DNA from: DAOVFN01 sp964484305
GTDB lineage: Archaea; Aenigmatarchaeota; Aenigmatarchaeia; QMZP01
Direction of reading: 5' to 3'
DNA length: 64,000 nt
NCBI GenBank assembly: GCA_964484305.1
Contig: CAZAEI010000003.1
Location: 12,252-76,251 of the forward strand
The position numbers and the translations under genes were made by a program. Below the pieces are notes generated by a model. The model did not search any database and had not been told where the DNA came from. It was given only the letters and a program-made list of their open reading frames with translations. Below, one piece after another: positions 24,048 to 32,876 of the stretch. Each line of letters begins with the position of its first letter. The first letter of the stretch is position 1.

Positions 24048-24179
24048 ATGAATTCTGTGAGAAATCTCCTGGAAGCCATAAACAATTTCCTGTTCCCCTA
24101 CAGCTATCTCCAGAGCCCGGGCTTCGAGGTCTCCAGGAACCTCATGCCCTGGGACAGGATGCTCAGGAGCCTCTCCTAG
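24048..24179 (+). CDS. 43-aa small protein
   Basis: This frame of 43 codons (MNSVRNLLEAINNFLFPYSY start, ending LRSLS) is preceded by a full AAGGAGG at 24034-24040 with ideal spacing. The N-terminal half could form an amphipathic helix. The strong ribosome-binding site and its position in tandem with the preceding small gene argue for translation. Function unknown. It converges on serS, whose stop is 12 bp away. Confidence 0.5.
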   Translation: MNSVRNLLEAINNFLFPYSYLQSPGFEVSRNLMPWDRMLRSLS

Positions 24180-24191
24180 AACCAGGCGGAA

Positions 24192-25475
24192 TTACTTCTT
24201 GACCAGCTTGCGCTGGTTCCCCATATAGGGCCTCAGGGCCTTGGGAATCAGGACAGAGCCGTCCCTCTGCTGGTGTACCTCCAAGAGGGCCACCATGGTC
24301 CTTGACGTGGCCAGGGCCGTGTTGTTGAGGGTGTGGACAAAGCCCGCTGGGGCCTGGCCCTCCCCCTCCCTGAACTTTATGTTCAGCCTTCTGGCCTGGT
24401 AATCCGTGCAGTTGGAGTTCGAGCCGATTTCCCTGTACTGGCCATCGGCCATCCACACCTCTGTATCGTACTTCTTGGCAGCCAGGCTTCCGATATCACC
24501 CGTGCACACATTCACCACCCTGAAGGGAAGCTCCAGGGCCTTGTAGAGGCCCTCGGCATTCCTCTGGAGCTCCTCGAGAATCCTCCATGAGTCCCTGGGG
24601 TGGCAGAAGACAAACTGCTCCACCTTATTGAACTGGTGCATCCTGAAGAGGCCCTTGGTGTACTTGCCATGGGAACCGACCTCCCTCCTGAAACAGGGAG
24701 AGACCCCGCAGAGCCTGATGGGCAGGTTCCTGAGCTCCAGGGTCTCGTCCATGAACATGGCAGCCATGGGGTGCTCGGATGTCGCAATGAGGTAGAGGTC
24801 CTCATCCTCGACCTTGTACATGACGTTCTCGAAATCCCCCAGGTCGGTCACCCCCTCATAGGGCTTCCTTGACATCATAAGGGGCGGCTCCACCGGGGTA
24901 AAGCCCCGCTTGACAAGGAAGTCCACAGTGAACTGCATGATTGCGTAGTCCAGCCTTGCCAGGTCTCCCTTGAGATAGAAGAACCCCGAGCCAGCAACCT
25001 TGGCCGCCCGCTCCGAGTCTATCATGCCCAGGTCCTCGGCAATCTCCAGGTGGTTCCTGGGCCTGAAGCCGAACCTTGGAATCCTGCCCCAGTGCCTTAC
25101 GGGGACGTTGCCACTCTCGTCCCTGCCCCTGGGCACGCTCTCGTGGAGTATGTTGGGGAGCCTCATCAGGGCGTCCCTGTTCAGGCTCTGCAACTCTTGG
25201 ACCCTGGCCTCCAGGGCCCTTATCTCCCCGGGGAGATTCTTCATCTCCCTGATTTTCTTCCCGGCGGGCCTGCCATCCCTCTTGAGCCCGGCAATCTCCT
25301 CTGTGACCGTGTTGCGCTTCCTCCTCAGCCCCTCAAGCCTTTGCAGGCCTGAGCGCCATTCCTTATCGTTCTTTATCAGCCTCTCCAGGAGCTCGAGCTT
25401 GTCCTTCTCGCCCCTCTTCCTGAGGTCCTTCCTGACTATCCCGGGGGTTTCCCTGATGAGCTTTATGTCAAGCAT
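24192..25475 (-). CDS. serS: seryl-tRNA synthetase (bacterial/common type)
   Basis: The 427-aa class II synthetase has an N-terminal tRNA-binding coiled coil (about 25-105) and the catalytic core with motif 2 CFRREVGSHGKYTKGLFRMH and motif 3-like GSNSNCTDYQARRLNI. It charges tRNA-Ser (and tRNA-Sec where present). It is the common type rather than the rare methanogenic type. The leader carries alternative hairpins (25493-25533). Confidence 0.96.
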   Translation of the reverse strand: MLDIKLIRETPGIVRKDLRKRGEKDKLELLERLIKNDKEWRSGLQRLEGLRRKRNTVTEEIAGLKRDGRPAGKKIREMKNLPGEIRALEARVQELQSLNRDALMRLPNILHESVPRGRDESGNVPVRHWGRIPRFGFRPRNHLEIAEDLGMIDSERAAKVAGSGFFYLKGDLARLDYAIMQFTVDFLVKRGFTPVEPPLMMSRKPYEGVTDLGDFENVMYKVEDEDLYLIATSEHPMAAMFMDETLELRNLPIRLCGVSPCFRREVGSHGKYTKGLFRMHQFNKVEQFVFCHPRDSWRILEELQRNAEGLYKALELPFRVVNVCTGDIGSLAAKKYDTEVWMADGQYREIGSNSNCTDYQARRLNIKFREGEGQAPAGFVHTLNNTALATSRTMVALLEVHQQRDGSVLIPKALRPYMGNQRKLVKK

Positions 25476-25492
25476 TTCTGCACCCTGCTAAA

Positions 25493-25533
25493 AGAGAGGC
25501 CTAACTACAGACCTCCCAGAGGCTTGCCTCTCT
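25493..25533 (-). promoter_or_regulatory. mutually exclusive hairpins in the serS leader
   Basis: On the minus strand AGAGAGGC (25533-25526) can pair with GCCTCTCT (25500-25493), which is followed by TTTT like a terminator. Alternatively its AGAGGC part pairs with the adjacent GCCTCT (25523-25518). The two structures share one arm, so they cannot coexist. The remainder of the 148-bp gap to 25623 shows no other feature. Confidence 0.4.
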
Positions 25534-25639
25534 CCATATCCTTCCGTACACCGACATGTGAAGGTTGGGGTCTACCACGAAACCACCTATAGAATTATAC
25601 GGGTCATTATTAATAAAAAGCGGTCATGAGATAATCTTA

Positions 25640-26215
25640 TTATAAGGAGATATCAAAACCAGGTAAGAACGAATATCTGTTTCTTGATATTTTTTTTCTA
25701 AGGGCAGCTTCAGCAGAAGGATGCCCCTTGGCAATATAATTGTAATCAAACCATTCACAAAGGTTTCTGATTTCGCATGTATATAATCCACATGCAAGGG
25801 GCTTAACTTCATGTATTATACACTTGCCCATCTTGTCATGTGGTAGCCTATCATAACATTCTGTTCCTAGGAACCTCAACCCGACAGAATCTTTTAAGAA
25901 TTTAGAGATAGACGATTGCTCAATCTTCCCTTCCTCTGTACGTGGAACCTCCTCAAAGAAGATGCACCTTCCATCCAAGTATCTGGGAAAAAGTAACTTC
26001 CTGCCCAGATAGATATCCCCTTCAAGGTATTTGGAATACAGCTCCTCAGGTGTGATACCTAATTCATTCTCTGCAAATGTCTCTATCCTCTTGATTTCAT
26101 CCTCAAGAATAGGCGGTGTACGTTTGCAACACGAAAGCCCCCGTTGACACTTGTGTGTGCTTCCTAATTCCAGCGCCCTCTCGGGCGAATCATCTGCAGA
26201 AAGTACATATTCCAT
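25640..26215 (-). CDS. YkgJ-type CxxC cluster protein
   Basis: The 191-aa protein has CQRGLSCCKR (about 23-32), later C-I-I-H-E-V-K-P-L-A-C-G-L-Y-T-C and a further Cys, the pattern of the YkgJ/UPF0153 family of putative zinc or iron-binding proteins. Its function is unknown. AT-rich against the flanking serS and carB genes, suggesting a separate origin. Confidence 0.75.
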   Translation of the reverse strand: MEYVLSADDSPERALELGSTHKCQRGLSCCKRTPPILEDEIKRIETFAENELGITPEELYSKYLEGDIYLGRKLLFPRYLDGRCIFFEEVPRTEEGKIEQSSISKFLKDSVGLRFLGTECYDRLPHDKMGKCIIHEVKPLACGLYTCEIRNLCEWFDYNYIAKGHPSAEAALRKKISRNRYSFLPGFDISL

Positions 26216-26262
26216 AATCTTCTAGATGTTACTAATTAATTTATAAGCAAAACAGCAAGCTA

Positions 26263-29200
26263 TCAGTAATCATTCCAGGCCTTTATCCTGAGGTCATCCA
26301 GGCCCTTGCTGTTTATTGTCCTTATGAAGAGCCTCGCGAGCTGGGGGTTGGTTATCAGGGATATCGAGAAGTCCACGGCCATCCTCCTTATGTAGTATTC
26401 ATCGTCCATGGCCCTGTTCTCGCCCTCTTCAGGGACATTTATCACAAGGTCCAGGCCGCCCCCGGCCATGCGGTCTGAGATGTTGGGCTTCCTTTTCTCG
26501 TGGATCTTGTGGAGCATGGTGTTTTCAACGCCATTCTGCCCGAGAAACCTTGAAGTCATCTCAGTGGCATAGATATCGAAGCCCCGGGCCCCGAGGCTCC
26601 TTATGGACTCGAGGGATTTGACCTTGTTCTCGTCCCCGCCGAGCGATACCAGGACGCTCTTGTCGGGAATCCTGTATCCAGTGGACAGCATGGCCTTGAG
26701 GAAGGCCTCCTCCAAATCGTCTCCCATGCAGGCGACCTCACCCGTGGACGACATCTCCACGCTGAGCGTGGGGTCAGCGCCCCTTAGCCTGGAAAATGAG
26801 AACTGTGGCGCCTTCACGCCGATGTAGTCGATGTCCCATATGCTCCTCGTGCTCCGGGCCTTCTTCCCCATCATTACCTTGGTCGCAATCTCTATGAAGT
26901 TGCTCTTGAGGACCTTGGATACGAAGGGAAAGGACCTCGAGGCCCTGAGGTTGCACTCTATGACAGCGACCCTGTTGTCCTTGGCCAGGAACTGTATGTT
27001 GAAGGGCCCTGTTATCTCAAGGGACTCTGCGACCTTCCTGGCGATGCTCTCTATCCTCTTGACGGTCTCCACATAGGTCTTCTGGGGCGGGATAACCATT
27101 GTGGCATCACCTGAATGCACGCCGGCATTCTCCACGTGCTCTGAGACAGCCCAGGCCACGACCTCACCCCTACTGGCAACCGCGTCTATCTCCACCTCCC
27201 TGGCGTTCTGGACGTACTTGCTTATGACAACGGGGTGCTCCCTAGAGACATCGGATGCCTTCCTGAGGTAGCGCTCAAGGCCCTCTTCATTAAAGATTAC
27301 TGTCATGGCAGAGCCTGAAAGGACATAGGACGGCCTTACCAGGACAGGGTATCCCACCCTCCTGCAGAAGCCCCTGGCCCCGTCGAGGCTTTTAAGCTCC
27401 TTCCACATGGGCTGGTCTATTCCCAGGCTGTCCAGAAGACTCGAGAACTTGTGCCTGTCCTCGGCCCGGTCTATGTTCTCGGGTGAGGTCCCGAGAATCC
27501 TGGCCCCGTGCCTGTGGCATCTCAGGGCGATGTTGTTGGGTATCTGGCCCCCCATGGAGACCATGATACCCAGGGGCTTCTCCTTCTCATATATGTCCAT
27601 GACGGCCTCGAAGCTCAGCTCATCAAAGTAGAGCTTGTCGCATATGTCGTAGTCAGTGCTCACGGTCTCGGGGTTGTTGTTGACCATTATCGTCCTGTAT
27701 CCGAGCTTCCTCAGTGTTGTCACTGCATTGACGCAGCACCAGTCGAATTCCACAGAGGAGCCAATCCTGTAGGCCCCTGACCCGAGGACAATGACCTGGC
27801 CCTTCTCCCTGAAATCCAGGTCGTCCTCGCTGCCGTGATAGGTCAGGTAAAGGTAGTTGGTCTTTGCCGGGTACTCGGCTGCGAGGGTGTCAATCTGCTT
27901 TACAGCTGGTGTGACATCCATTCCCTGCCTCAGTTTCCTGGCATCCAGTTCGTCAATGCCCAGGGTGTTTCCTATCTGCCTGTCCGAGAAGCCCGCCTGC
28001 TTGGCCCTGAGAAGGATGCCTCTTGAAAGGCCTTCTGGCCCGGTTTCCCTGAGCATGGATTCCATCTCCACTATCTTTCCCATCCTGTGGATGAACCACC
28101 TGTCAATCCTGGAGAGCTGGTGAATCCTGTCAACCGAAAGGCCCCTCTTGAGGGCATCTGCTATGGCAAATACCCTCTTGTCAGTGGGGCTCCTCAGCTC
28201 CCCCTCGAGTTCATCGAACGCTATGCCGGGGTTGCAGACCAGCCCCTCCATGCCTATGTCAAGCATCCTTATGGCCTTCTGGAGGGCCTCCTCAAAGGAC
28301 CTTCCAATGGACATGACCTCGCCAACCGACTTCATCTCGGAACCGATTCTCTTGCTGACCCTCCTAAACTTCTGGAGATCCCATCTGGGGGCCTTGACAA
28401 CGACATAATCAAGGGCAGGCTCGAAGCAGGTCATGGTCTTCTTGGTTATGGTGTTCTCAAGCTCCGTAAGGGCGTATCCCAGGGCCAGCTTGGTGGCTAT
28501 GAAGGCGAGCGGGTAGCCGGTGGCCTTGCTCGCAAGGGCAGAGCTCCTGGAGAGCCTGGCATTGACCTCGATAATCCTGTAGTCATCGGATTCCGGGTCA
28601 AGTGCGAACTGTATGTTGCATTCCCCGACGACGCCTATGTGCCTTATGAGCCTTATCGAGAGCTCCCTGAGCTTATGGTACTCGTGGTTGTTGAGTGTCT
28701 GGGTGGGCGCGATCACAATGCTCTCTCCTGTATGAATTCCCATGGGGTCGAAGTTCTCCATGTTGCAGACGGCTATGCAGTTGTCCCTGCGGTCCCTGAC
28801 AACCTCGTACTCTATCTCCTTCCAGCCATCCAGGTATTCCTCTATAAGGACCTGCTTGGTATGGGTCAGGGCCTTTTTCACCTTCTCCCCGAGCTCCTTC
28901 CTGTTGCGGGATATTCCGCTGCCCTTGCCCCCCAGCGCATAGGCCACCCTTGCCATGACAGGGTAGCCTATCCGGTCAGCGGCCTCGAGCGCCTCTTCAA
29001 TGCTGCCTACAGCAGAGCTCCTGGGGACCTTGAGGCCTATCTCTGAAAGCTTCTTTACAAAGAGTTCCCTGTCCTCTGTGTTCCTGATGGCCTCCACAGG
29101 GGTTCCGAGCACCCTCACCCCGTACCTGTCCAGGACCCCCGAATCAGCGAGCTCGACCCCCACATTGAGCGCGGTCTGGCCGCCAAAGGAGAGCAGGATA

Positions 29201-29442
29201 CCGTCAGGCCTCTCCCTCTCTATGACACCCCTGACAAAATGCGGGGTTAGCGGAAGGAAATAGACCCTGTCCGCCATGTAGTCAGAGGTCTGTATTGTCG
29301 CTATGTTGGGGTTTATCAGGATTACCTCTATACCCTCCTCCTTCAGGGCCTTGATTGCCTGGGAACCGGAGTAGTCAAACTCGCCTGCCTGGCCGATTTT
29401 AAGAGCTCCGCTGCCCAGCACTAATATCTTTTTTGGTTTCAC
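26263..29442 (-). CDS. carB: carbamoyl-phosphate synthase large subunit
   Basis: The 1059-aa protein has two homologous ATP-grasp halves (about 1-400 and 545-930), an oligomerisation domain between them and a C-terminal MGS-like regulatory domain. It starts KPKKILVLGSGALKIGQAGE; the second half repeats VIVLGSGAYRIGSSVEFDW. It makes carbamoyl phosphate from bicarbonate, ammonia (channelled from CarA) and 2 ATP, for pyrimidines and arginine. Its start overlaps the carA stop by 4 bp (ATGA). Confidence 0.97.
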   Translation of the reverse strand: MKPKKILVLGSGALKIGQAGEFDYSGSQAIKALKEEGIEVILINPNIATIQTSDYMADRVYFLPLTPHFVRGVIERERPDGILLSFGGQTALNVGVELADSGVLDRYGVRVLGTPVEAIRNTEDRELFVKKLSEIGLKVPRSSAVGSIEEALEAADRIGYPVMARVAYALGGKGSGISRNRKELGEKVKKALTHTKQVLIEEYLDGWKEIEYEVVRDRRDNCIAVCNMENFDPMGIHTGESIVIAPTQTLNNHEYHKLRELSIRLIRHIGVVGECNIQFALDPESDDYRIIEVNARLSRSSALASKATGYPLAFIATKLALGYALTELENTITKKTMTCFEPALDYVVVKAPRWDLQKFRRVSKRIGSEMKSVGEVMSIGRSFEEALQKAIRMLDIGMEGLVCNPGIAFDELEGELRSPTDKRVFAIADALKRGLSVDRIHQLSRIDRWFIHRMGKIVEMESMLRETGPEGLSRGILLRAKQAGFSDRQIGNTLGIDELDARKLRQGMDVTPAVKQIDTLAAEYPAKTNYLYLTYHGSEDDLDFREKGQVIVLGSGAYRIGSSVEFDWCCVNAVTTLRKLGYRTIMVNNNPETVSTDYDICDKLYFDELSFEAVMDIYEKEKPLGIMVSMGGQIPNNIALRCHRHGARILGTSPENIDRAEDRHKFSSLLDSLGIDQPMWKELKSLDGARGFCRRVGYPVLVRPSYVLSGSAMTVIFNEEGLERYLRKASDVSREHPVVISKYVQNAREVEIDAVASRGEVVAWAVSEHVENAGVHSGDATMVIPPQKTYVETVKRIESIARKVAESLEITGPFNIQFLAKDNRVAVIECNLRASRSFPFVSKVLKSNFIEIATKVMMGKKARSTRSIWDIDYIGVKAPQFSFSRLRGADPTLSVEMSSTGEVACMGDDLEEAFLKAMLSTGYRIPDKSVLVSLGGDENKVKSLESIRSLGARGFDIYATEMTSRFLGQNGVENTMLHKIHEKRKPNISDRMAGGGLDLVINVPEEGENRAMDDEYYIRRMAVDFSISLITNPQLARLFIRTINSKGLDDLRIKAWNDY

Positions 29443-30485
29443 GTCTTGCTACCCCCTTCATTCTTAACCACCTTGAGGAATCTCTCGAAGAGGAATCTCG
29501 TGTCCACCGGACCCGGCGAGGCCTCCGGATGGAACTGCACAGACATGAAGGGCCTTTTCTCGTGCCTTATCCCCTCGTTGCTCCTGTCATTGACATTGAC
29601 AAACCATTCCCTCCATCCATCGGGCAGGCTTTTTATATCTACGGCAAAGCCGTGGTTCTGGGAGGTTATGTAGCACCGTTCTGTCCCCTTCTCGATGCAG
29701 GGCTGGTTCTGGCTGCGGTGGCCGAATCTTAGCTTGTAGGTGTCTGCTCCTGCGGCGAGGCCTAGTATCTGGTTGCCCATGCACACACCCATGGTGGGCA
29801 GCCCGTGTTCGAGGGCAGCCCTGGCAGCCTTCACTGCCCCGCACCTTTTCGGGTCACCCGGGCCGTTCGAGATGACCAGGCCCCCGGGGCCGTACTCCAT
29901 GATTCTGTCAAAGGGGGTGTCCACGGGGAATGCAGTGACCTGAAGGCCCAGGGAAACCAGGGAATCTGTTATGCTCCTCTTCACCCCGCAGTCGATAAGG
30001 GCTACCCTGAGCTTACCCCTGCCGAACTCCTTCACGGACTTGCATGTAACCTCGCTTGTGAGGTCCCGTCTGTTGGGGTCCTTAACTCCCCTCGCCTCCT
30101 CCCTGAGGGTTTCCAGGTCTATCCCGTCCTCGGAGACCTGGAGAATCCCCAGCATGGTCCCCTTCTCCCTGAGTCTCTTGGTGAGGGCCCTGGTGTCCAG
30201 CCCCTGGATTCCGGGGATGCCGTTCTCACTGAGCCAGGCATCAAGGCTTTTTCCAGAGGAGTGGTGCGAGGGCTCGCTGCAGAGCTGGGTGACTGCATAG
30301 CCCGTTATCTTGGGCCCGTCAGACTGGAAATCACTGCTTGAAACCCCGTAGTTTCCTATCAGGGGATAGGTCTGCACAAGAACCTGTCCCCAGTAGGATG
30401 GGTCGGTTATGCTCTCGGTGTATCCCACCATGCCTGTGTTGAAGACAACCTCACCGGAAACCTTACAGGTGGCACCAAAACCCAT
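29439..30485 (-). CDS. carA: carbamoyl-phosphate synthase small subunit (start uncertain)
   Basis: This class I glutamine amidotransferase subunit supplies ammonia to CarB. It has nucleophile Cys in MGVCMGNQILGLA and the His/Glu of VQFHPEASPG. The first ATG (30485) gives 348 aa but omits the conserved family N-terminus: the upstream codons, in the same frame, encode TKGAALVLRDGTIFEG. This frame runs back to 30551 without ATG, GTG or TTG. An ATC at 30542-30540 with GGTGG 6 bp upstream is the best-placed start. The true protein is therefore probably about 367 aa. Confidence 0.92.
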   Translation of the reverse strand: MGFGATCKVSGEVVFNTGMVGYTESITDPSYWGQVLVQTYPLIGNYGVSSSDFQSDGPKITGYAVTQLCSEPSHHSSGKSLDAWLSENGIPGIQGLDTRALTKRLREKGTMLGILQVSEDGIDLETLREEARGVKDPNRRDLTSEVTCKSVKEFGRGKLRVALIDCGVKRSITDSLVSLGLQVTAFPVDTPFDRIMEYGPGGLVISNGPGDPKRCGAVKAARAALEHGLPTMGVCMGNQILGLAAGADTYKLRFGHRSQNQPCIEKGTERCYITSQNHGFAVDIKSLPDGWREWFVNVNDRSNEGIRHEKRPFMSVQFHPEASPGPVDTRFLFERFLKVVKNEGGSKT

Positions 30486-30634
30486 ACCTTCAAAAATTGT
30501 CCCGTCCCTTAAAACCAGTGCAGCTCCTTTAGTTTCTTTGATAAGAACCCACCAATAGTTAGATGTTTAAGTATTTAAAAATACAGCCTGGCCAATTAAA
30601 GCAGCCATCATCCATATTGTTAACAGAAGGATTT

Positions 30635-32413
30635 ATGGCAGGGGTGGTTGAAATGGAAAAGAAGATACGCTCTCCAATCGTGGTCATGCTCGGACATTGA
30701 TTATCCTTGTGATAACCAGCCGAAAACGTTGACCACGGAAAGACTTCAATACTTGACAACATCAGGGAAACCGCTGTCACCAAGACAGAGCCAGGACTCA
30801 TAACCCAGCATATATCGGCCTCCTACATCCCCAGGAATATCATAGTAGAAAGGTGCGGGAAGATGCTTGATAAGCTTGGCATAGAATTCACAATCCCGGG
30901 CATTCTTGCTATCGACTCCCCGGGCCACGAGGCCTTCACCACACTCAGGAAGAGGGGTGGGGCAATAGCAGACCTCGCGGTCCTTGTCATCGACATAAAC
31001 GAGGGCTTCAAGCCCCAGACCGAGGAGAGCCTGAACTATCTCAAGCAGTTCAAGACCCCCTTTGTGGTCGCCGCAACCAAGATAGACAGGATTGCGGGAT
31101 GGTCCCTTTCTCCCGGGGCGTGCTTCTCCGAGGCCTATGAGAACCAGCCCGAGAGGTCCAGTGAGGAGCTGGACAACAAGCTCTACCGCCTGATAGGCCA
31201 GCTGGGGGAGAGGGGCTTCTCTGCAGAGAGGTTCGACAGGGTCCAGGACTTCACCAAGCAGATTGCGGTCGTCCCGCTCTCAAACGCATCCGGCGAGGGC
31301 ATACCCGACCTGCTCGTTATGCTGGGGGGCATTGCCCAGAGGTACCTCAAGGAGCGGCTCGAGCTGACGCCGGGATGGGGCAAGGGAACCGTCCTGGAGG
31401 TCAAGGAGTACCGGGGCCTCGGGACAACGGTTGATGTCATACTGTATGACGGGGAGATAAGGCGCGGGGATACCCTGGTAATAGGGGGGGAGAAGACTGC
31501 CGTCACCAAGGTGCGGGCCCTCCTGACGCCAAAGCCGCTCAGGGAGCTAAGGATAGAGAAGGACTTCAGGACCATACCATCTGTCCGGGCTGCTGCGGGA
31601 ATCAAGATATCAGCCCCCGGCCTTGAGGGGGTCATTGCAGGCTCCCCCTTAAGGGCAGTGAGCAACGAGAGGGATATTGACCAGGCCACCAAGGAGGTCA
31701 GAAGCGAGATGTCCGAGGTCGAGCTCGAGACCGACCATGAGGGTGTTGTCCTCAAGGCCGATACCCTGGGAAGCCTGGAGGCCCTAATAAAGACCCTCAG
31801 GGATGCGGGCATCAAGGTCAGGAAGGCCCGCGTCGGGGCAGTGACCAAGAGCGACATAGCCGAGCTCAGGTCCCTGGGGGAGCCCATGATATTCGCCTTC
31901 GGGGTGAGGATTCCCCCTGAAATAGGGAAGCTTGCCGAGGACAATTCAGTAAAGATATTCTCCTCTGACGTGATTTACCGCCTTGTCGAGGAGCACGAGA
32001 AGTGGAATAAGGACAGGAAGCTCAGGGAGGAGGAGGCCCTCCTGGCCAGCGTGTCCAGGCCCGCGAGGGTGAGGGCCCTGCCCGGATACGTCTTCAGGCA
32101 GAGCAAGCCGGCAGTCTTCGGCGTCGAGGTGATGAAGGGCATAATCCGCCCGGGCGCCACCCTCTCCAATAAGGGAAGGGACATCGGCGAGATAAGGGAG
32201 ATACAGTCCAGGGGCGAGAACGTCAGGGAGGCCGAGGCAGGGGAGAGGGTTGCCCTGTCCATGGCCGGCGTTGTGGTGGGCAGGGATGTAGAGGAGGGGG
32301 ATGAGCTCGATGTCAGGGTGACCGATAAGGACAGGGAGGTCCTGAAGAAGCTCAAACCAAGGCTCAGGGGAGACGAGCTCGAACTCCTGGAGGAGATGGA
32401 TAATGTTTCCTGA
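30635..32413 (+). CDS. infB: translation initiation factor aIF5B (IF-2), split by a 30-nt intron
   Basis: Join 30635..30695 and 30726..32413, 582 aa. Exon 1 encodes MAGVVEMEKKIRSPIVVMLG plus the first base of His. Unspliced, three in-frame stops follow. Spliced, G1 reads GHVDHGKTS, followed by LITQHISASYIP, G3 DSPGHEAF and G4 TKID (most family members have NKID). Domains II-IV follow, ending in LLEEMDNVS. aIF5B is the GTPase that joins ribosomal subunits at initiation. ATG 30653 is an alternative start. It overlaps the Nudix gene by 11 bp. Confidence 0.9.
30696..30725 (+). other. putative bulge-helix-bulge (BHB) intron in infB
   Basis: A 4-bp central helix TCGG (30690-30693)/CCGA (30720-30723) is flanked by 3-nt bulges ACA (30694-30696) and AAA (30724-30726) on opposite strands. 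The intron arm TTGATTATC/GATAACCAG (30697-30705, 30711-30719; one mismatch, one G-U) closes on loop CTTGT. An outer exon-exon helix, CGTGGTCA/TGACCACG (30679-30686, 30730-30737), stands beyond a 3x3 loop. Cleavage after the second base of each bulge removes exactly 30 nt and yields GGA CAC GTT GAC CAC, restoring G-H-V-D-H. This is the tRNA-splicing-endonuclease substrate geometry. Confidence 0.8.
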
Positions 32414-32876
32414 TAAATCCCATGGGAAGAGAATAATCAGGATAGAAACACTGAGGGAGATGGTGAAGCCCCGCCACGGCTACAGGATAACCACCGTGGA
32501 CCCGGTCATAGTCAGGTCAGGAAGGGTTCTTCTCCAGAAGCGCTCCTTTGGCCTCTTCAAGGGTTTTTGGGTCCTTCCCGGCGGTAGGGTGGATGCAGGC
32601 GAGGACACCTGGAGTGCCTGTACCAGGGAGGCCAGGGAAGAGACCGGCCTCAGGGTGAGCATAGTAAGGATGATGGGCTTCTATGATGACCCCGACAGGG
32701 ACCCTGAGAAGCACGCTGTGAGCATGGCCTTCCTCTGCAGGCCCCTGGGCGGAAGGCTCAGGAAATCCAGTGAGGCCACTGAGATTAAATGGTTCCCCCT
32801 GGACAGACCTCCTAGGAAGCTCGGCTTCGACCACGCCAGAATCATATCCGATGCAAAAAGGCTGTTGGGAAGGTAA
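32403..32876 (+). CDS. Nudix hydrolase
   Basis: The 157-aa protein has a perfect Nudix box, GRVDAGEDTWSACTREAREE followed by TGL (about residues 60-82), the metal-binding motif for hydrolysing nucleoside diphosphates linked to X. FKGFWVLPGG precedes it. The substrate cannot be inferred. Its ATG overlaps the infB stop, so it is cotranscribed and probably translationally coupled. Its 3' end overlaps the convergent archaeosortase gene by 35 bp. Confidence 0.9.
   Translation: MFPDKSHGKRIIRIETLREMVKPRHGYRITTVDPVIVRSGRVLLQKRSFGLFKGFWVLPGGRVDAGEDTWSACTREAREETGLRVSIVRMMGFYDDPDRDPEKHAVSMAFLCRPLGGRLRKSSEATEIKWFPLDRPPRKLGFDHARIISDAKRLLGR

Noticed and set aside
28087..29046. 319-codon plus-strand frame inside carB
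   Set aside because: Antisense shadow of the strongly conserved carB coding sequence.
30696..30725. Pseudogene or simple frameshift explanation for the infB stops
   Set aside because: The insert is exactly 30 nt, the downstream 562 codons are intact, and BHB cleavage restores the universal G1 motif precisely.
30696..30725. Programmed ribosomal bypassing of the infB insert
   Set aside because: Take-off codon CAT has no matching landing codon before GTT; splicing explains the data better.
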